Positions 48,825-61,926 of a stretch of DNA of 64,000 nucleotides are shown in pieces. The position numbers and the translations under genes are program-made. The notes below the pieces were generated by a model, which saw only the letters and a list, made by a program, of their open reading frames with translations, ran no database searches and was not told the origin of the DNA. Each line of letters starts with the position of its first letter. The stretch's first letter is position 1. The stretch is from Malus domestica (taxonomy: Eukaryota > Streptophyta > Magnoliopsida > Rosales > Rosaceae), in the NCBI RefSeq assembly GCF_042453785.1, contig NC_091674.1:20495001-20559000 (forward strand). Reading direction: 5' to 3'.

Positions 48825-49275
48825 TCTAAAAGACATTAGGCGCTAGTCGAGCAGTGAGTTGGGCCTAGCACTTAGGTGGATTAGGCAGATTTAAGTGAAT
48901 GTATTATATATCGTATAATAAGTTCCTTCTTATAGTTAAAAAATACACAATTGCATAGAGATATATGAATTGCAAAAATAAAATGACATATAAGATTATG
49001 AAGTATTAGAACATATTGAAAACATGGGAAACAATCATATAATGAGCTAGTGTTCATCCAAGTATTCAATAAGTCTCTTACATTTTATTAAAAAAATAAA
49101 ATGTAAAATGAAAGTTACCTATTTTCTGTCAAAATGAGGGTCGCGACTTAGGTGGATGCCTAGGAGGGCTAGACGAATACCTAAGCATGTTTAGGCACCC
49201 TTTATTAATTTTTAAACACTTAAGAATTAATCAGGAGCAGTGACTAGTAGCCTAGGCAGAGATTTTTAGAACAAT
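48825..49275. repeat. Dispersed repeat family, copy A
   Basis: Starts GGTTCTAAAAGACATTAGGC and shares an ordered series of blocks (TTATATATCGTATAA, AAATAAAATGACATATAA, TAAAATGTAAAATGAAAGTT, GTCGCGACTTAGG...GATGCC) with 60320-60680. The repeated CCTAGGCG/GCCTAGG words near both ends suggest a non-autonomous DNA element, but I could not fix its ends. Confidence 0.55.
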
Positions 49276-49632
49276 AGTTAAAATAACAAGTTATAAAATG
49301 TCTTCTTTTTTTTTTAAAAAAAAAAATTATCAAGAAGAACTTCCATTACATAAAAAATTGGTACAAACCCTAAAAAGAGTCAGATAAATAACAACAAATA
49401 AAATAAAAAGTTCAAGCAAAATGAAATTTACAACCCAAGATACAATGGGAGGTCAACACAAGCTTAGACTCGAAAGTTGAAAAAACAAACAATAGAAAAC
49501 CCTAATCTGAAACAGCATAAACCAAATCCCCACCGCCGCCACATGAATTACTAAACAGTTTCGACATAAAATGAGTTTTTCTATTTTAGTTGTATAAACG
49601 ACTGTCAACTATGCATCAATGGCTCCATAAAA

Positions 49633-49772
49633 GGTCGTACCCAGTGCACAAGGTTCCTGCTTTACGCAGGGTCTGGGAGAAGTGAATGTCGGCTAGCCTT
49701 ACCCCATTTATGAAGAGGCTGCTCCCAAGTCTCGAACCCGAGACCTACCGCTCATTAGTGAATCTCGGCTAG
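49633..49772 (-). mobile_element. Au-like SINE with 20-bp target duplication
   Basis: Minus-strand member of the 15.75-kb family, likewise starting at ATGAGCGGTAGGTCTCGG. GCATCAATGGCTCCATAAAA occurs immediately on both sides (49613-49632 and 49773-49792), a clean target-site duplication. Confidence 0.78.
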
Positions 49773-49852
49773 CATCAATGGCTCCATAAAAAATTAAAAA
49801 TTAAAAATTAAAAACTACGCATGAATGGCACCGTCACCCATTGCATAGGCAT

Positions 49853-49922
49853 ACGCGGCTTTCCGTCCCTTGTATAATGCGGACCAAACGCGGCTTTCCG
49901 TCCCTTGTATAATGCGGACCAA
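49853..49922 (+). repeat. Perfect 35-bp tandem duplication
   Basis: Two identical units starting ACGCGGCTTTCCGTCCC, about 240-310 bp upstream of the NLP start codon. Confidence 0.9.
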
Positions 49923-50160
49923 TTTGGTAGTTAATTGCACAACAGAAGATCTTTTCCCGATGCTTACTGCAATTTGTAATAAAATACTTAACAAGAGAAA
50001 ACAATTCATGGATTCCATGGAATCAAACTGAGACGCTGCAAATTGTTGCCGTTGCTCGTAGACTTCTCTCTTTCTACCACAACCCATCTCTTTCTTTCTA
50101 GAAAGATACAACTTTCACTGAAAAAAACAAGACGAAACAAAACCAACGCTTTCCCGGAAA

Positions 50161-53100
50161 ATGTTGCCATCCACTCCGCCGAACCTAAAGAACGAAAGAG
50201 AAGATGCGCTCATGGACTTTGATTTTGACCTCGACGTTTTGTGGCCGTTGGATCCGATTCACTTTCTCTCCTACCCCACGTCGCCGCTTTTGTTGCCGCC
50301 CAATGACCAGCCTTGTACCCCTTTGTGGGCTTTTTCCGACGGCGATGTCGAAAGTGACTATAAGCTCGCCGGGCATGTTGGTCAAGCTCTTTCTGACTGT
50401 TCTCAGTTTGTTTCATGTGAGTTTTTATTTGGAAAGTTGTAGTTTTTTATTTTCTTTTTTATATTGCTTTTCCGGGTTAATCTGTTTTTACTCTATTTTT
50501 TATTGAATTTGTTTTTTCGGAATCAGAAATTAATTAGAAGTTTGTCTAATGACTTGTGTTTGACTTAGCTGAACAAATGCTTTACTGGGGTTCTGTACTA
50601 AATTTGATTCTAATTAGGGACTAATTACATTGATTTGGTATTTTACTGATCATGGTATTCTGTTGGAATAAGCATCAATCACTTTTATTGGTCAAAACGT
50701 GTTTTCTTTGCTCATTTCTCAGCAAACAAACAGCTGTTATACTCAAAAGGTTGCATTTTTGTCATTCCTGGTCAACAAGGGCTAAAAGTACTATCTGATA
50801 ATTGAAGTGCTTGATTATGACCGTCATATAAACTTAAAAGCGCTTCTGGGTCAGAAGCGTTTTCTGGAGAAGTCTAGGTGCATCTTTAGGTAGCAAGCAT
50901 TTGGAAATTTTAATTAAAATTTTGACATTTTTATAATAGTTCTTTCGAACAGAAGTGCTTCCTAAAGAAGCAGTCCCAATCAAGCCCTTAAGTCTGTAGA
51001 GTTCCATCTAATAGAAAGACGTGGGAGATTCAAAAATTGTGTAGGATATTTTTTTCTTCTTTTTGGTCTGAGAATTCGTATAGGAATTTAAAGCAGTTTT
51101 AATTGGCTTGTTTTGTGCCCTCCAGTTACAAACCGATCACGATATTGTTCGTTTAGCATTTTGCAGTCTCGAGTAGCAGCCAGAGGTTCACTCATTTATG
51201 TTTCTCTTTACAATATCACAAAATACAGGTAATTCTAATTCCGTAACGGAAGGGTCAACAGAGACTGAGAGTAACAGAATGCTTCCATCACCATTTTCAG
51301 GACTGGAACCTCTTGAAAGTTCAGATGGTTATAGTTTATTTAACGAGAAGATCACTCAAGCACTCAGGTACCTCAAGGAATTGACTGACCAACCTGTTCT
51401 AGCCCAGTTTTGGGCACCAGTGAAGGATGGGAATCGGTATGTACTCACAACTTTAGGGCAGCCCTTTGTCCTTGATCCACAGTGTATCAGACTTCATCAG
51501 TATAGGATGGCCTGTTTGATGTATATGTTTTCCGTGGATGGGGAGAGTGATGGAGTTCTTGGGCTTCCTGGCCGCGTTTTCCAGCATAAATTGCCAGAAT
51601 GGACTCCAAATGTTCAGTACTACTCCATTAAAGAGTATGCACGGCTTCGCCATGCTCAGCAATACAATGTTCAGGGAACCTTAGCTTTGCCCGTGTTTGA
51701 GCCCTCTGGAAGGTCTTGTGTTGGTGTACTTGAGCTCATAATGATTTCTCCTTTGATCAACTATGGTCCCGAGGTTGATAAGGTTTGCAAAGCACTTGAG
51801 GTGGGGGGTTGCTCTTTTTCTTTTCTATGCATATATATTGCATTTTGTGTGATGTTCTCTTCTGAAACAAGCTTTACAAATTTGGTAAATGGTACATGGC
51901 GGATTGTTTTTAGTAATGGGAATAAGAAAATGGTTTCTGGATACCCTTTTCAGCCTCTTGCACATCCCCCGTATTTTTTAGCCATTGGTTTGAACAAAGC
52001 AAAGGAGAATCAAGGGCCAGAAATCACTCCCCATGGAAGTTACCAATATGGTTTCTTAAGTAAAAATCAAACATGAAGAGATTTGTCACTAACGTAATTT
52101 CGTTCTCCTGCAGGCAGTAGGCTTGAAAAGTTCAGAGATACTGGATCATCCAAGTAGGCAGGTGAGCTGCAGTAACGAGTGTGCCTAAGTACGGTGTTCT
52201 TTATGAAAACAAGAAAATAAATATGAAACTTTTCTTTCATTTCTTCCTTCTTCGTTCTCACAGATATATGCTTGCCACTTCTTGTATCCAGATTCAAATA
52301 TGCAATGAAGGTCGCCAAACTGCATTGGCTGAAATCTTGAAGATACTGATAGTGGTAAGTGAAACTCACAAATTACCACTTGCTCAGACGTGGGTTCCCT
52401 GTATGCATCGAAATGTTTTGGCTTATGACGGTGGCCTGAAGAAGAGCTGTACTAGCTTTGATGGCAGTTCCATGGAACAGGTCTGCATGTCCACAACTGA
52501 TGTTGCATTCTACATTGTAGATGCTCATATGTGGCATTTTCGAGATGCCTGCGTTGAACATCACTTACACAAGGGTCAAGGAGTTGCTGGGAGGGCATTT
52601 TTGTCCCATAACGCATGCTTCTGCGAAGACATTACCCAATTCTGCAAATCTGAATACCCTGTAGCACACTACGCACGCATGTTTGGGCTAGCCGGCTCTT
52701 TTGCTATCTGCTTACAGAGCACTCATACTGGAAATGATGATTACATTCTAGAATTTTTTCTGCCCCCAAGCATCACAGACAGTCATGAACAACAAACTTT
52801 GTTGGGCTCTATATTGGCGATAATGAAGAACCATTTCCGGAGTCTCAGTGTTGCTTCTGGAATTGTACTTGAAGAGGAGGGAATAGTTGAAATTGTTCAA
52901 GCTTCTAAAAATAATGGGCTTGCCACAAGACTTCAATGTATACTGATACCCCGTTCAGTGGAATCACCACCAGGGCCTGCCTTACCTTACAGAGAAGAGA
53001 TGGTGCAACTAGATTCATCAAAACCACAGTTAGTGGTGGGATATGATGTTGCAAATGATGGGAGAAATTATGTTCACGAGGGTGGAGAAAACAATATTTC

Positions 53101-53557
53101 TTTCCCAGAGAATAAAGACATAAAAAAGAAACCGGAGAAGAAGCGTGGAAAAGCAGAGAAATCAATTAGTCTAGACGTTCTCCAACAATATTTTGCAGGG
53201 AGTCTTAAGGATGCTGCAAAGAGTCTTGGAGGTAAGCTTACGCGCGCATATCATAATGTTTGGTTTTCAGTAGCAATTGCGATAAGTTGTTTTGAAAGAA
53301 ACTCTTGTTTTGCAGTTTGTCCCACTACAATGAAGCGCATTTGCAGGCATCATGGAATCTCCCGCTGGCCATCTCGCAAGATCAAGAAGATCAACCATTC
53401 TCTCACTAAGCTACAGCGCGTAATTGAATCAGTTCACGGTGCTGAAGGAGCATTTGGTTTAACTCCTCTTACTGCAAGTGGCTCCATTTCTCGGCCTTGG
53501 ATTTTAAATGGTTCTAATCAACAAGGCTCACCAAGCTCTAAACTTTGTGAAGTTTAA
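50161..53557 (+). CDS. NIN-like protein (NLP6/7 type), ending before the PB1 region
   Basis: NLPs are RWP-RK transcription factors that sense nitrate and switch on nitrate-response genes in the nucleus. Exons 50161..50416, 51229..51800, 52114..52161, 52292..53231 and 53316..53557 join in phase to 685 residues. The N-terminus has WPLDPI...[11 protein letters not shown] and PLWAFSD, as in NLP6/NLP7. A GAF-like sensor region follows ([49 protein letters not shown]). The RWP-RK domain is at about 578-630 ([40 protein letters not shown]). A TAA at 53555 stops the frame soon after. Exon 4 could instead begin slightly differently near 52292. Without PB1 the protein would lack its dimerisation module. 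It is either a shortened regulator or a dying duplicate. Confidence 0.75.
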
Positions 53558-54160
53558 GGACAAAAGAAAGACTCGCCCACCTCTACTTTACCAGGAACAG
53601 AGGGGCGGGCTGGGATTGACAATCATTTGCTAGATGAGCGGATGCTGAGTTACGAGGAACTTCTTCTGGAACATAACAGGTGTCTGCGAGACAGGGGTAA
53701 AGGCTCAAACACATCCAACAGGGGAAACAGCTCAACGGAGGCAAGTGCTTGTACCTCTACTTGTCATGGTTCATTCCAAGGTAGTCCTGGAAACGGAATT
53801 GCCATGGTAAACCCTCCATTTTCAGATTCAGCTCCCAAGCAATCCAACACAATGCCACATATCACGGGCAGGCAAGAAATGAAGAGTGTAACCATAAAGG
53901 CGACATATAAAGAAGACATTATTAGGTTTCGCGTGTCGATGAGTTCAGGTTTTGTGGACATGAAAGAGATTAAAACTGGAAGGGGGCACATTCGACATCA
54001 AATGTGTGGCTTATGACCTTGAACGAGTTCTGGTACCCTGTGATGCAGACCTGCAGGAGTGTCTGGAACTTTGTAGAACATCACGCATCAATCTGATCAG
54101 ACTCTCGATTCATGACATAATGTCCCATCTCGGAAGCTCTTGTGTTAGGTTATAAGTGAA
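53558..54160 (+). pseudogene. Detached C-terminal linker and PB1 domain of the NLP gene
   Basis: Directly after the TAA, the same frame continues to make family sense (KKDSPTSTLPGTEGRAGI, LLDERMLSYEELLLEH), and PB1 begins at about 53878 (VTIKATYKEDIIRFRVSMSS). After VDMKE the frame changes near 53970: KTGRGHIRHQ then a stop, while the next frame carries on as GTFDIKCVAYDLERVLVPC, ADLQECLELCRTSRINLIRL and SHLGSSCV. So the PB1 half has one stop before it and one frame change within it. Confidence 0.8.
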
Positions 54161-54302
54161 GGTGTAAGTTTTCCATTTTATTTGTTGTTCTTGCCAAGGT
54201 GTAGGTATTGATTCTTTGAGGTTTGCTTCAGTTTTGCTCTCTGTGAAGTATCATTATCAAGAGCTTACGGCACTAGCTACTCCAAAATACGGCCATAATT
54301 TA

Positions 54303-54375
54303 CAACGGGCTCGTAGCTCAATTGGTACAATGTATTTATCACTGGACGCGAGATCAGGTGCCTGATTCCCCCTCC
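54303..54375 (+). repeat. tRNA-like repeat remnant
   Basis: GGCTCGTAGCTCAATTGG is a good tRNA A box; the B-box position has GCCTGATTCCCCC, which is poor, and the acceptor arms do not pair. A SINE or tRNA pseudogene fragment, not a tRNA gene. 54380-55495 holds AT-rich sequence with an (AT)n tract at about 55178-55220 and nothing else I recognise. Confidence 0.45.
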
Positions 54376-55176
54376 ACCAATATTGCCTGCATAATAATGA
54401 TCAATAATCAATGACAATTTATATATATAGAAATAAAGGCGAATATGCTAATAAATAATAAATTCAACTTAATAATTGGCATATTATGAATAAACGAAAT
54501 TAATATCAAACAAGTAAAAATAGTAATTGAGGCTTGCGTACTGCAATATTATTGAAATAGAATTTCGTATCTACTTAGTGCTTATAGTTCGATGGATGTC
54601 TGCTTCGCAAGGGTTCAACGATCAAACCAGGATTCTAGCATCGAAAAACTAGGTTCTTGTAGTATATCTTTGTAGTTCTCTCAGCAAGAAGGTTTTGGTA
54701 TGTAAGAAGAAGATTGTTTTCCTGTGTTCTAAACGCCATGTAGATGGATGTATATATAATGCACATATGCATGTTCGCAACATGTATGAATATGGAAAGC
54801 TTCTTTTGGAAGCATTTGCTTAGAGGGGTGCATAGCTCTAGGCGTTCTTTCATTGTCTTCAAACTTCAACCGAAGGGATGAGTCTGTTACTTTAAAAATT
54901 AAATAATTAAATTCTAAATTTAAAAAAATGTTAATTATTGAATTAAATTATTAGAGCCTTAGCCCCAAAACCCATATTTTGATATTAATTATATATTAAT
55001 TATCACAGCCCAAATGCCAAATCCAAGGTTCAAGCTCAATTTTGCTCTCTAAGGTCCACCTTTCCAATCGCTTTATATAAACTACAAAATGTTATAAAGT
55101 GTGAAAAACTTTTGATGGTAGCCAATATGAGACAATGAGCCAAAATGAGATTTCTACTCAAAACTCCAATAATATG

Positions 55177-55224
<48 letters not shown>

Positions 55225-55495
55225 TCAGTCGCAAAACAAATTGGATCATTGATGGTTTGAAATGGTTGCATACAATTATGAAAAAGTACTAGTTCATATG
55301 GCATAAGTATAAAGTTCACTCATGCCATAATATGACATGTGTACGGGACTCTTGGTCTTGTACGCATGCATCATGAAATCCAACTATTTGTACAATATTT
55401 TGTAACGTAGTGTAGACGAACTAAAACTTGTAGATCTTTGACGGGGTCCCTGCTTGTTCGACTTATCAAACAGCAGACTTCGATGGTGGGGTTGA

Positions 55496-56670
55496 TCATG
55501 TCCCGTTGTTCTGAGCGGGAAGCTGGCCGTTCTGATGAGTGCTGCCAGTCTTTTTGGTTTCATCTCTGTCGGAAACCACCTCAGTCAAACACAATTGTCT
55601 GGCTTTCCTTTCTGCCATCAGTCTCTTTGTGTTCTTGTAGTATGTAGCATAGAGAAGCAGTTGAGCTGATCCAAAAAGTAAGCCCAGCCCATTCGGAATC
55701 TGAAAATGAACACACCACAGGCCCATTTTAATTTGATCAAAATATGTGCATATGAGAGCCATGTTCATTCATTTTTGGTTTAGCAAAAATATATTCCATT
55801 ACGGAAACAGGGATGCAAACTTGAGTGTAAGAAAATAAAAGTAGTGCCCTGATCAACTGACTTAACCTAAAAACTGCTAAATGTGCTTCTTAATTATTTA
55901 TGCATTTAGTTTTCTGTTTAACTGAAATGATTAATTAACTTAGATGGAGTATTTACTATAAGTAAAGTTTGAGTTTGAGGTCGTTACAGTCAAGTAAATG
56001 TCAAAACGGAACTGAGCATATGTGAACCAGGCAACGCTATTGAGAAAGGTAAACAATGAGAGGAAAAAGGGCATGTATTCCACACTCTTTGTCGTAATCA
56101 CCAATTTCTGTCATAGATGCACCAAAACACCATAGATTAGCATATGTTAAAAATGAGGGAAAAAAAATCAGTTGGTATCATATACTAATTTAGCGTATGT
56201 AGACCATTGTCGATATATTAGTTTATTGATATACAACTATACATGAACAATATACCAAGCCCCGTAAATTAGTATTGCTACTGGCTCATATGATAAAATG
56301 AGAAAAATAAAAATTGTTTGGTATTTAACCCCAAAATCATTTGATATTTGATACTACTTTTAACCCATAAATTTTAGGCCTTAACCTAGAAACAATTTTT
56401 CTGACCCTTTCTGGGTTAAATTTTTAGCCTGAAATTTTAAAGAATAAATTTATGATATTTTTTTTTCTTAAAATAACTTTAAAAAAAGTTATGTAGACTA
56501 CCATAATTTAATTTTATGAAAATTTTACCTAAAAATATTTAGATAACATAAATATTGAAAAATCATTAAACCAACACTATGAAACTCGTGGAACACTATA
56601 AAAGAATATGAAACACATAAAAGAATATCTTTTTAATTTTTTTAACTGTTGGATTTAAATCTAGACCGTT

Positions 56671-56709
<39 letters not shown>

Positions 56710-58208
56710 ATTGGATTTGATCATATTAGATCTTAATCGTTGGATTCAATGAATTTATAAATATAAAACTAAAAAAATACACATAGATAGTAGGCCAGGC
56801 CACTACCATGGGAATTCTGGGTTAAATTTATCCTAGAAATGAGTTTTAGGTTAAAACTCATATTTCGCTTAAAAGGATTGGAGCAAGTTGTTGTAATTTA
56901 GAGCTTAAATTTGAGTTTTACTCCAAGAGTTGGAGTGAGTTTTAGAACATTGTCAATCGATATATCTAATTGATTAGCTTATTGATATTTCAACAAGTAT
57001 CAATAATATATCAGGTACTGTAAATTAGTATTGATACGGGCCAATTATCATGACCATAAATGAAAAGAAAAATAAATAAATATGGTTAGGAGGGTAGGTA
57101 CCAACTTACCATGACAGATAGAGGTGAAGCATACATCACGATGTTACCTAGAACGCAAACTAGGCCAACAATTAGTGACCTCTTGCTGTATGTGTGGGCC
57201 AATTTGATAACAAGAAAGGCCAGAAGAACCATGAAAACGAGCTCCGAAAGCAGCACGAGAAACACTCTGAGCCTCTGCTTCTTGTCAGATGCGTAGATGA
57301 GGAAGATGATGACAAAGGAAAGCTCAATGAAAACTGCAGTGGTATTGATGGTCAGCAATAGAATACTGTGCGGGTGCACCATAGGCAATCCGTAAAGGGC
57401 CCATGCCATGCAGTTAAATAGGGTTGCAAGGTATGGAACTGGTGAGTATTGCTCCACTGACCCTTTTTTCCAAATTCGAACGAAGGTTTGCCTACAAGTT
57501 AAATGGAAAATATGGAAATTATTAATGCGCTGTGTGTGAAAACAGAAGAACACTACTTGGTTGCTGCAAATTCAGCAGCAGCAGCTTCTGCTTCTACCCA
57601 ACTATATAGATAGATACGTGTCCAAATAATTTAAATTATTAACATAGATTGAGCACGTTCATCTGTGATTGGTTAAAAGCAGGAACGGTTGCTAAATGAA
57701 CACTACTTCAATGCTGCAAATTTAGCGAACAAAGAATGTTGTCACCTTCAAATAGGGAAAAATATGGAAATAAAATTGGTCCTAAATATAATATATATAT
57801 AACAAAACTTGATACCTGTATAATTGTTTGTAATAATTTTTGTTTTTCAAAAATGTAAATCATTTTGCCTTGAATTCAAGAAATGGAGAAAAAACATGCT
57901 TACACTGGTGAGAGGAACAGAGTGAGTGCGATGAAGTTTCCTGAAAATAAGCAAAGGCGTTCACACCAAGTTTGGTTCTCAGATGATAAAGCAATCTATA
58001 TATACACATGAAAAATGAAAGAAAATAACTTTAAAGTTTATTTCTTCTTTCTAACGAGAACCAGCAAGTATACAAATCTCACGTATTTGAGTTCCAAGAT
58101 GCTGATTAAGGCATTAAACTAGCAATCATGTGTGATACAACACAAATTATATCTTTGTAACTCACCCATGATACCGACCACAGTTCGAATAGCATCTGCA
58201 GAAACCAT
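55496..58208 (-). CDS. SWEET sugar transporter, clade II (SWEET4/5-like)
   Basis: A bidirectional sugar uniporter with seven membrane segments (two MtN3 triple-helix bundles). Exons, complement(join(55496..55699,55988..56107,57110..57491,57904..57940,58166..58208)), give 261 residues. The start is [16 protein letters not shown]. Bundle 1 runs to about 95 ([23 protein letters not shown]-type segment [14 protein letters not shown]). Bundle 2 carries [37 protein letters not shown] and [20 protein letters not shown]. The tail (about 40 residues) is hydrophilic and ends QNNGT. Exon 2 must use the GTAAGC donor two bases after SP to stay in phase (giving SPV-Q-T-F). The family Asn and Pro residues are intact. 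The residue pattern fits clade II; I cannot assign the exact orthologue. Confidence 0.92.
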
Positions 58209-58309
58209 GGTTGTCCGTCACTAGTTAATTAAGCTAGATCAATGTGTGTGAGAAATTTTTTTATTTTTGTTTTCGTTGCCACTCTCTCCCACACTACCAT
58301 CTAAAACCC

Positions 58310-58600
58310 TTCTCCCTGTATATATACTAGCATATGGGTATACACAATGTGTGTGAGAAAATTTTTTATTTTTGTTTTTGAAATAGAAGGAGAGAGGAAG
58401 AGTGATAGTGAATGTGGAAGTGGAATGTTTTTTTTTTGTTTTTTAATTAGAGATATGTTAAGATTACATGTAGATGAGGTTTTGAACAAAAAAAAAAAAA
58501 AAAAAATTGGTTGTGTAAAATTACATTTTTACCCCATATTTTTTGTTCATATTCTGTTTTAATTAGAGAGTTAAACTATTAATTTCATAAGGTTTTAATT
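58310..58600. repeat. Dispersed repeat upstream of SWEET, relative at 61.9 kb
   Basis: Begins ACAATGTGTGTGAGAAAAT, then TTTTGTTTTTGAAA, a GGAGAGAGGAAGAG stretch, TTAGAGATATGTTAAGAT and ACATTTTTACCCC. The same order occurs at about 61915-62170. A shorter copy of its first 45 bp is at 58242-58280. Probably a non-autonomous transposon lying in the SWEET promoter. 58600-59090 shows no gene. Confidence 0.5.
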
Positions 58601-59110
58601 GACAATGAGTGTTTTATTAATTAGTAAAGATATGATGCCTCATGGCTGAGCAACCGTCAATAGAGTTTCGATCTCACTCTATAGCCGCAAGCAGCGGCGC
58701 CAACCTCCATTCCCACCTGTCTACATTCTCAAGGCTGATGGTTGAAATTAGAATATAATCTGGTCTACCATTTTGGTTCCGATGTATTCTCCCACCGGAT
58801 AGAGTGTTACTCAACTGAACTGCACCAAATCTTGCAATGGTGATCGGTCAAATTGACGGTTTTATGGTGGAACAAGACCAATCCAACTCAGGCCCAACCC
58901 TGGCCTCCATCAGTTTTCTTATATGCCCCTCTCTAGACTTTACTTTCTCTCTCTACAATCATCATGGGTATTGATCTTAATTCTCAATTATTGGTTTCGA
59001 TTTCGCCCTTTTTGTTGCAGCCTTTTATTTTATTTTCCTTCTGTATTATATTTTTTGTCCTTTTGACCTTTTTTGTGCGTTCTTGTTTGTATGAATCAGC
59101 AACATCTGGC

Positions 59111-59330
<220 letters not shown>

Positions 59331-59354
59331 TGAATTTTGATTTCAAATTTTTGA

Positions 59355-59538
59355 TTCGAACTCATACACTTATAATACCTTGATAGATATGTTGTGCGAA
59401 GAAGGAAGACTGAAGGAAGCGTTATCACAGGTGGAAAAGATGTTTAGGGTTGGTGTGAAAGCTTCAGAACGTACTTATACGATTCTTATTAAACAAATGT
59501 TGAAGGAAGCGATTTTAACCGTGCTCGTAGCCTTTTAA
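59355..59538 (+). pseudogene. Pentatricopeptide-repeat gene fragment
   Basis: Starting abruptly after the GAPC piece, the reading NSYTYNTLIDMLCEEGRLKE followed by EALSQVEKMFRVGVKA and RTYTILIKQMLKEA matches one and a half PPR motifs (35-residue helical repeats of organelle RNA-binding proteins), then decays to a TAA. No start codon or targeting peptide. 59540-60320 otherwise shows no gene; an (ATT)n run lies near 59773. Confidence 0.7.
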
Positions 59539-60319
59539 ACCACATGGTTAGTTCTAGTAATCAACTGACCTATTTACTGACACTACCTTTATTCACGGGA
59601 GATGGATTGTCTGCCCTTCCCTCACTTGAAAGACTTTACTTTTAGTATAAATCAGTGGTGGTGGTGTTGGTTTTGTACCCCTTGTAATACATTTGACTGC
59701 ATTAATCTAAATGAAATGTGGTATTATAGTAAATTTGCAATTATATTGTTTCTTTTATATAATTTTTAATTTATTATTATTATTATTATTATTTTGGAAA
59801 CTTTTTTACAGCAGGCATTGGTCGTGGTCGATTAGTACTCCACAACAGTCGTAGCGCATTATGTTAATCTATTACGGACTTTGTTCATAATTATTATATC
59901 ATTAACAACGTGCTTTGCCTATGGTATAAGTTGGAACTTTTTATTACATCCAGAATCCTAACGGGCACAATATGTGTGGTGAATTTCAATCTATCACAGA
60001 CATTTACTGTGGTAGATGTGGGTTTTTCTTCTAATGAGTGTTGCATTTCTTCTATTTTTGTTCGCAGAAAATCATTTAATCTCTTCATTCAATGCTTGTT
60101 ACTGTGAGAAATCACACTTACTTTTTTCCCCTCTTCAATATTTTTCTAGTCACAGGTTTCACAATCAAGTAGTGGGTCTAACTCCTTATAATGACATGCA
60201 GGATTCTTTAATTTTTTGTTGGAATCAACATGTGAATAATGTAGTTCAACTCCTTATAAGTATATGCATTGTCTTTAATTTCTTGAGATACATTTTCAAA
60301 TATCTTAGTTACAAATAAA

Positions 60320-60680
60320 GTTCTAAAAGACCCTAGGCGCTAGTTGGACAAGGGCTAGCCGCCATCCTAGCCAAGTAGGCAGATTTAGATAAATTATTAT
60401 ATATCGTATAAATAAGTGTCCGGTTATACTTAAAAAAATACATATTTGCATTAAGATATATAAATTGTAAAATAAAACGACATATAAATCATAAAGTATA
60501 AAATAGAATAAAAACATAAAAAATAAGCATATAATGTGCGTTCATCTAAGTACAACAAGTCTCTTCACAATTTATTCAAAAATAAAATGCAAAATAAAAG
60601 TTGTCTAATTTATGTTTAAGTGAGAGTCACGACCTAAAAGATGCCTAACCGGGCACCTAAGCAAGTCTAATCTGCTATGT
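60320..60680. repeat. Dispersed repeat family, copy B
   Basis: Same block order as 48825-49275, starting AGTTCTAAAAGACCCTAGGC and containing TTATATATCGTATAA and AAAATAAAACGACATATAA. 60700-61460 holds AT-rich sequence without a recognisable gene. Confidence 0.55.
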
Positions 60681-61504
60681 GCACATATAATTGTATAACT
60701 AGCTAGCTAGCAAGTTTAATTGGTGCAAATTTGATGCTACTACGTTAGATCACATACTCCATATTTATTTATTTGCTTTTCTTTCTTCTTTTGTTTTATT
60801 CTTTACAATTGTGGGCATGTGGGTCATATTTTCTTTGTTTTTATTCAAGGTGGTGGCAAAGGGACTCACACTCTCACTTCGAAATGTGAGTGGATCAAGT
60901 ATTTATACTTTCTTATTAAACCATCCCAACTCCTGTTGGTCTTCTTAATTAAGGAGATATTCATACATTTTAATTGAGTCATCGACTTTAACCCATAAAC
61001 ACTTGCACTAAATTTGTATGCATGTCTCTTTTTTCTTTTTTCTTTTTTTACAAAAAGAACCGATAGCATTTTCATTAATGAATAAAAACAATTACAAGGG
61101 TTGTCACAATGATACATTTTTTTGGTGGCCAATTCATTGGTCTAGAGATATTTGCATCTCGGCACCAACATAAGCACCAACGGGACAACTCTATCACCAA
61201 AACACAGATGTAACAGACCTAAAATGAGGCACACAAAATGTCATTGCCAAAAGAGAGACCAAATCAAATCATCGTTGATGAGCGAGGCCACATAACTCGA
61301 CTCTGATAAGTTCTAATAAGTTAATACCAACAATACTGAAGCAACCGGATTTCAATCGTAATCCAAAGAAAGAAAGAAAGAAAAATATCAAAGACAAATG
61401 GAAATGGTAGAAGCATTTCTACCATATGTAGATGCCATCATTGTTGATCATACATCTTTGACAAATTGAGTTGTATATGAAAGTGAGACTCGCCTATATA
61501 AACA

Positions 61505-61647
61505 GGTGGAAGGTCGCATTATATTGGTTAGGAGAAAAGCATATAATGGGAGGTTACTTCTTTCTCCCACCAAGGTGGCATTATATTGGTGTGGAGGAAA
61601 ATCATGCATATAATGGGGAGGTTTACTTCATTCTCCCACCAGTACAA
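61505..61647 (+). repeat. Imperfect direct duplication
   Basis: About 65 bp (GGTGGAAGGTCGCATTATATTGG... to CTTTCTCCCACCA) is followed directly by a related unit (AGGTGGCATTATATTGG... to ATTCTCCCACCAG). A (CA)n microsatellite lies at 61891-61924. Confidence 0.7.
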
Positions 61648-61889
61648 ACATGTTGAGATAGTTCAAATCTCTATTGGAAAAATAATATACATCTAACTAG
61701 TTATATATCTTAAAAAGAAATATTATTCCTATATCTATTTGTATCATTATATGTATTATCTCTCTAATAGAGGTGAAACCTATATGCGTTGACGGATCCT
61801 ACGTCTATAGAGAGATGGTAAAAGTGATGATACAAATAGATGATAAATATAGCACTACTCTATCTTAAATCTCTATGCATCCTCCCATC

Positions 61890-61926
<37 letters not shown>

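Noticed and set aside
49815-50111. 98-residue minus-strand frame upstream of NLP
   Set aside because: Largely made by the 35-bp duplication; no domain seen.
51801-52113. Open read-through of NLP exon 2 into the next intron
   Set aside because: A donor at 51801 and acceptor at 52113 restore the family sequence [14 protein letters not shown]; the read-through has no similarity.
54303-54375. tRNA gene
   Set aside because: A box is good but the B box is damaged and the acceptor stem does not pair.
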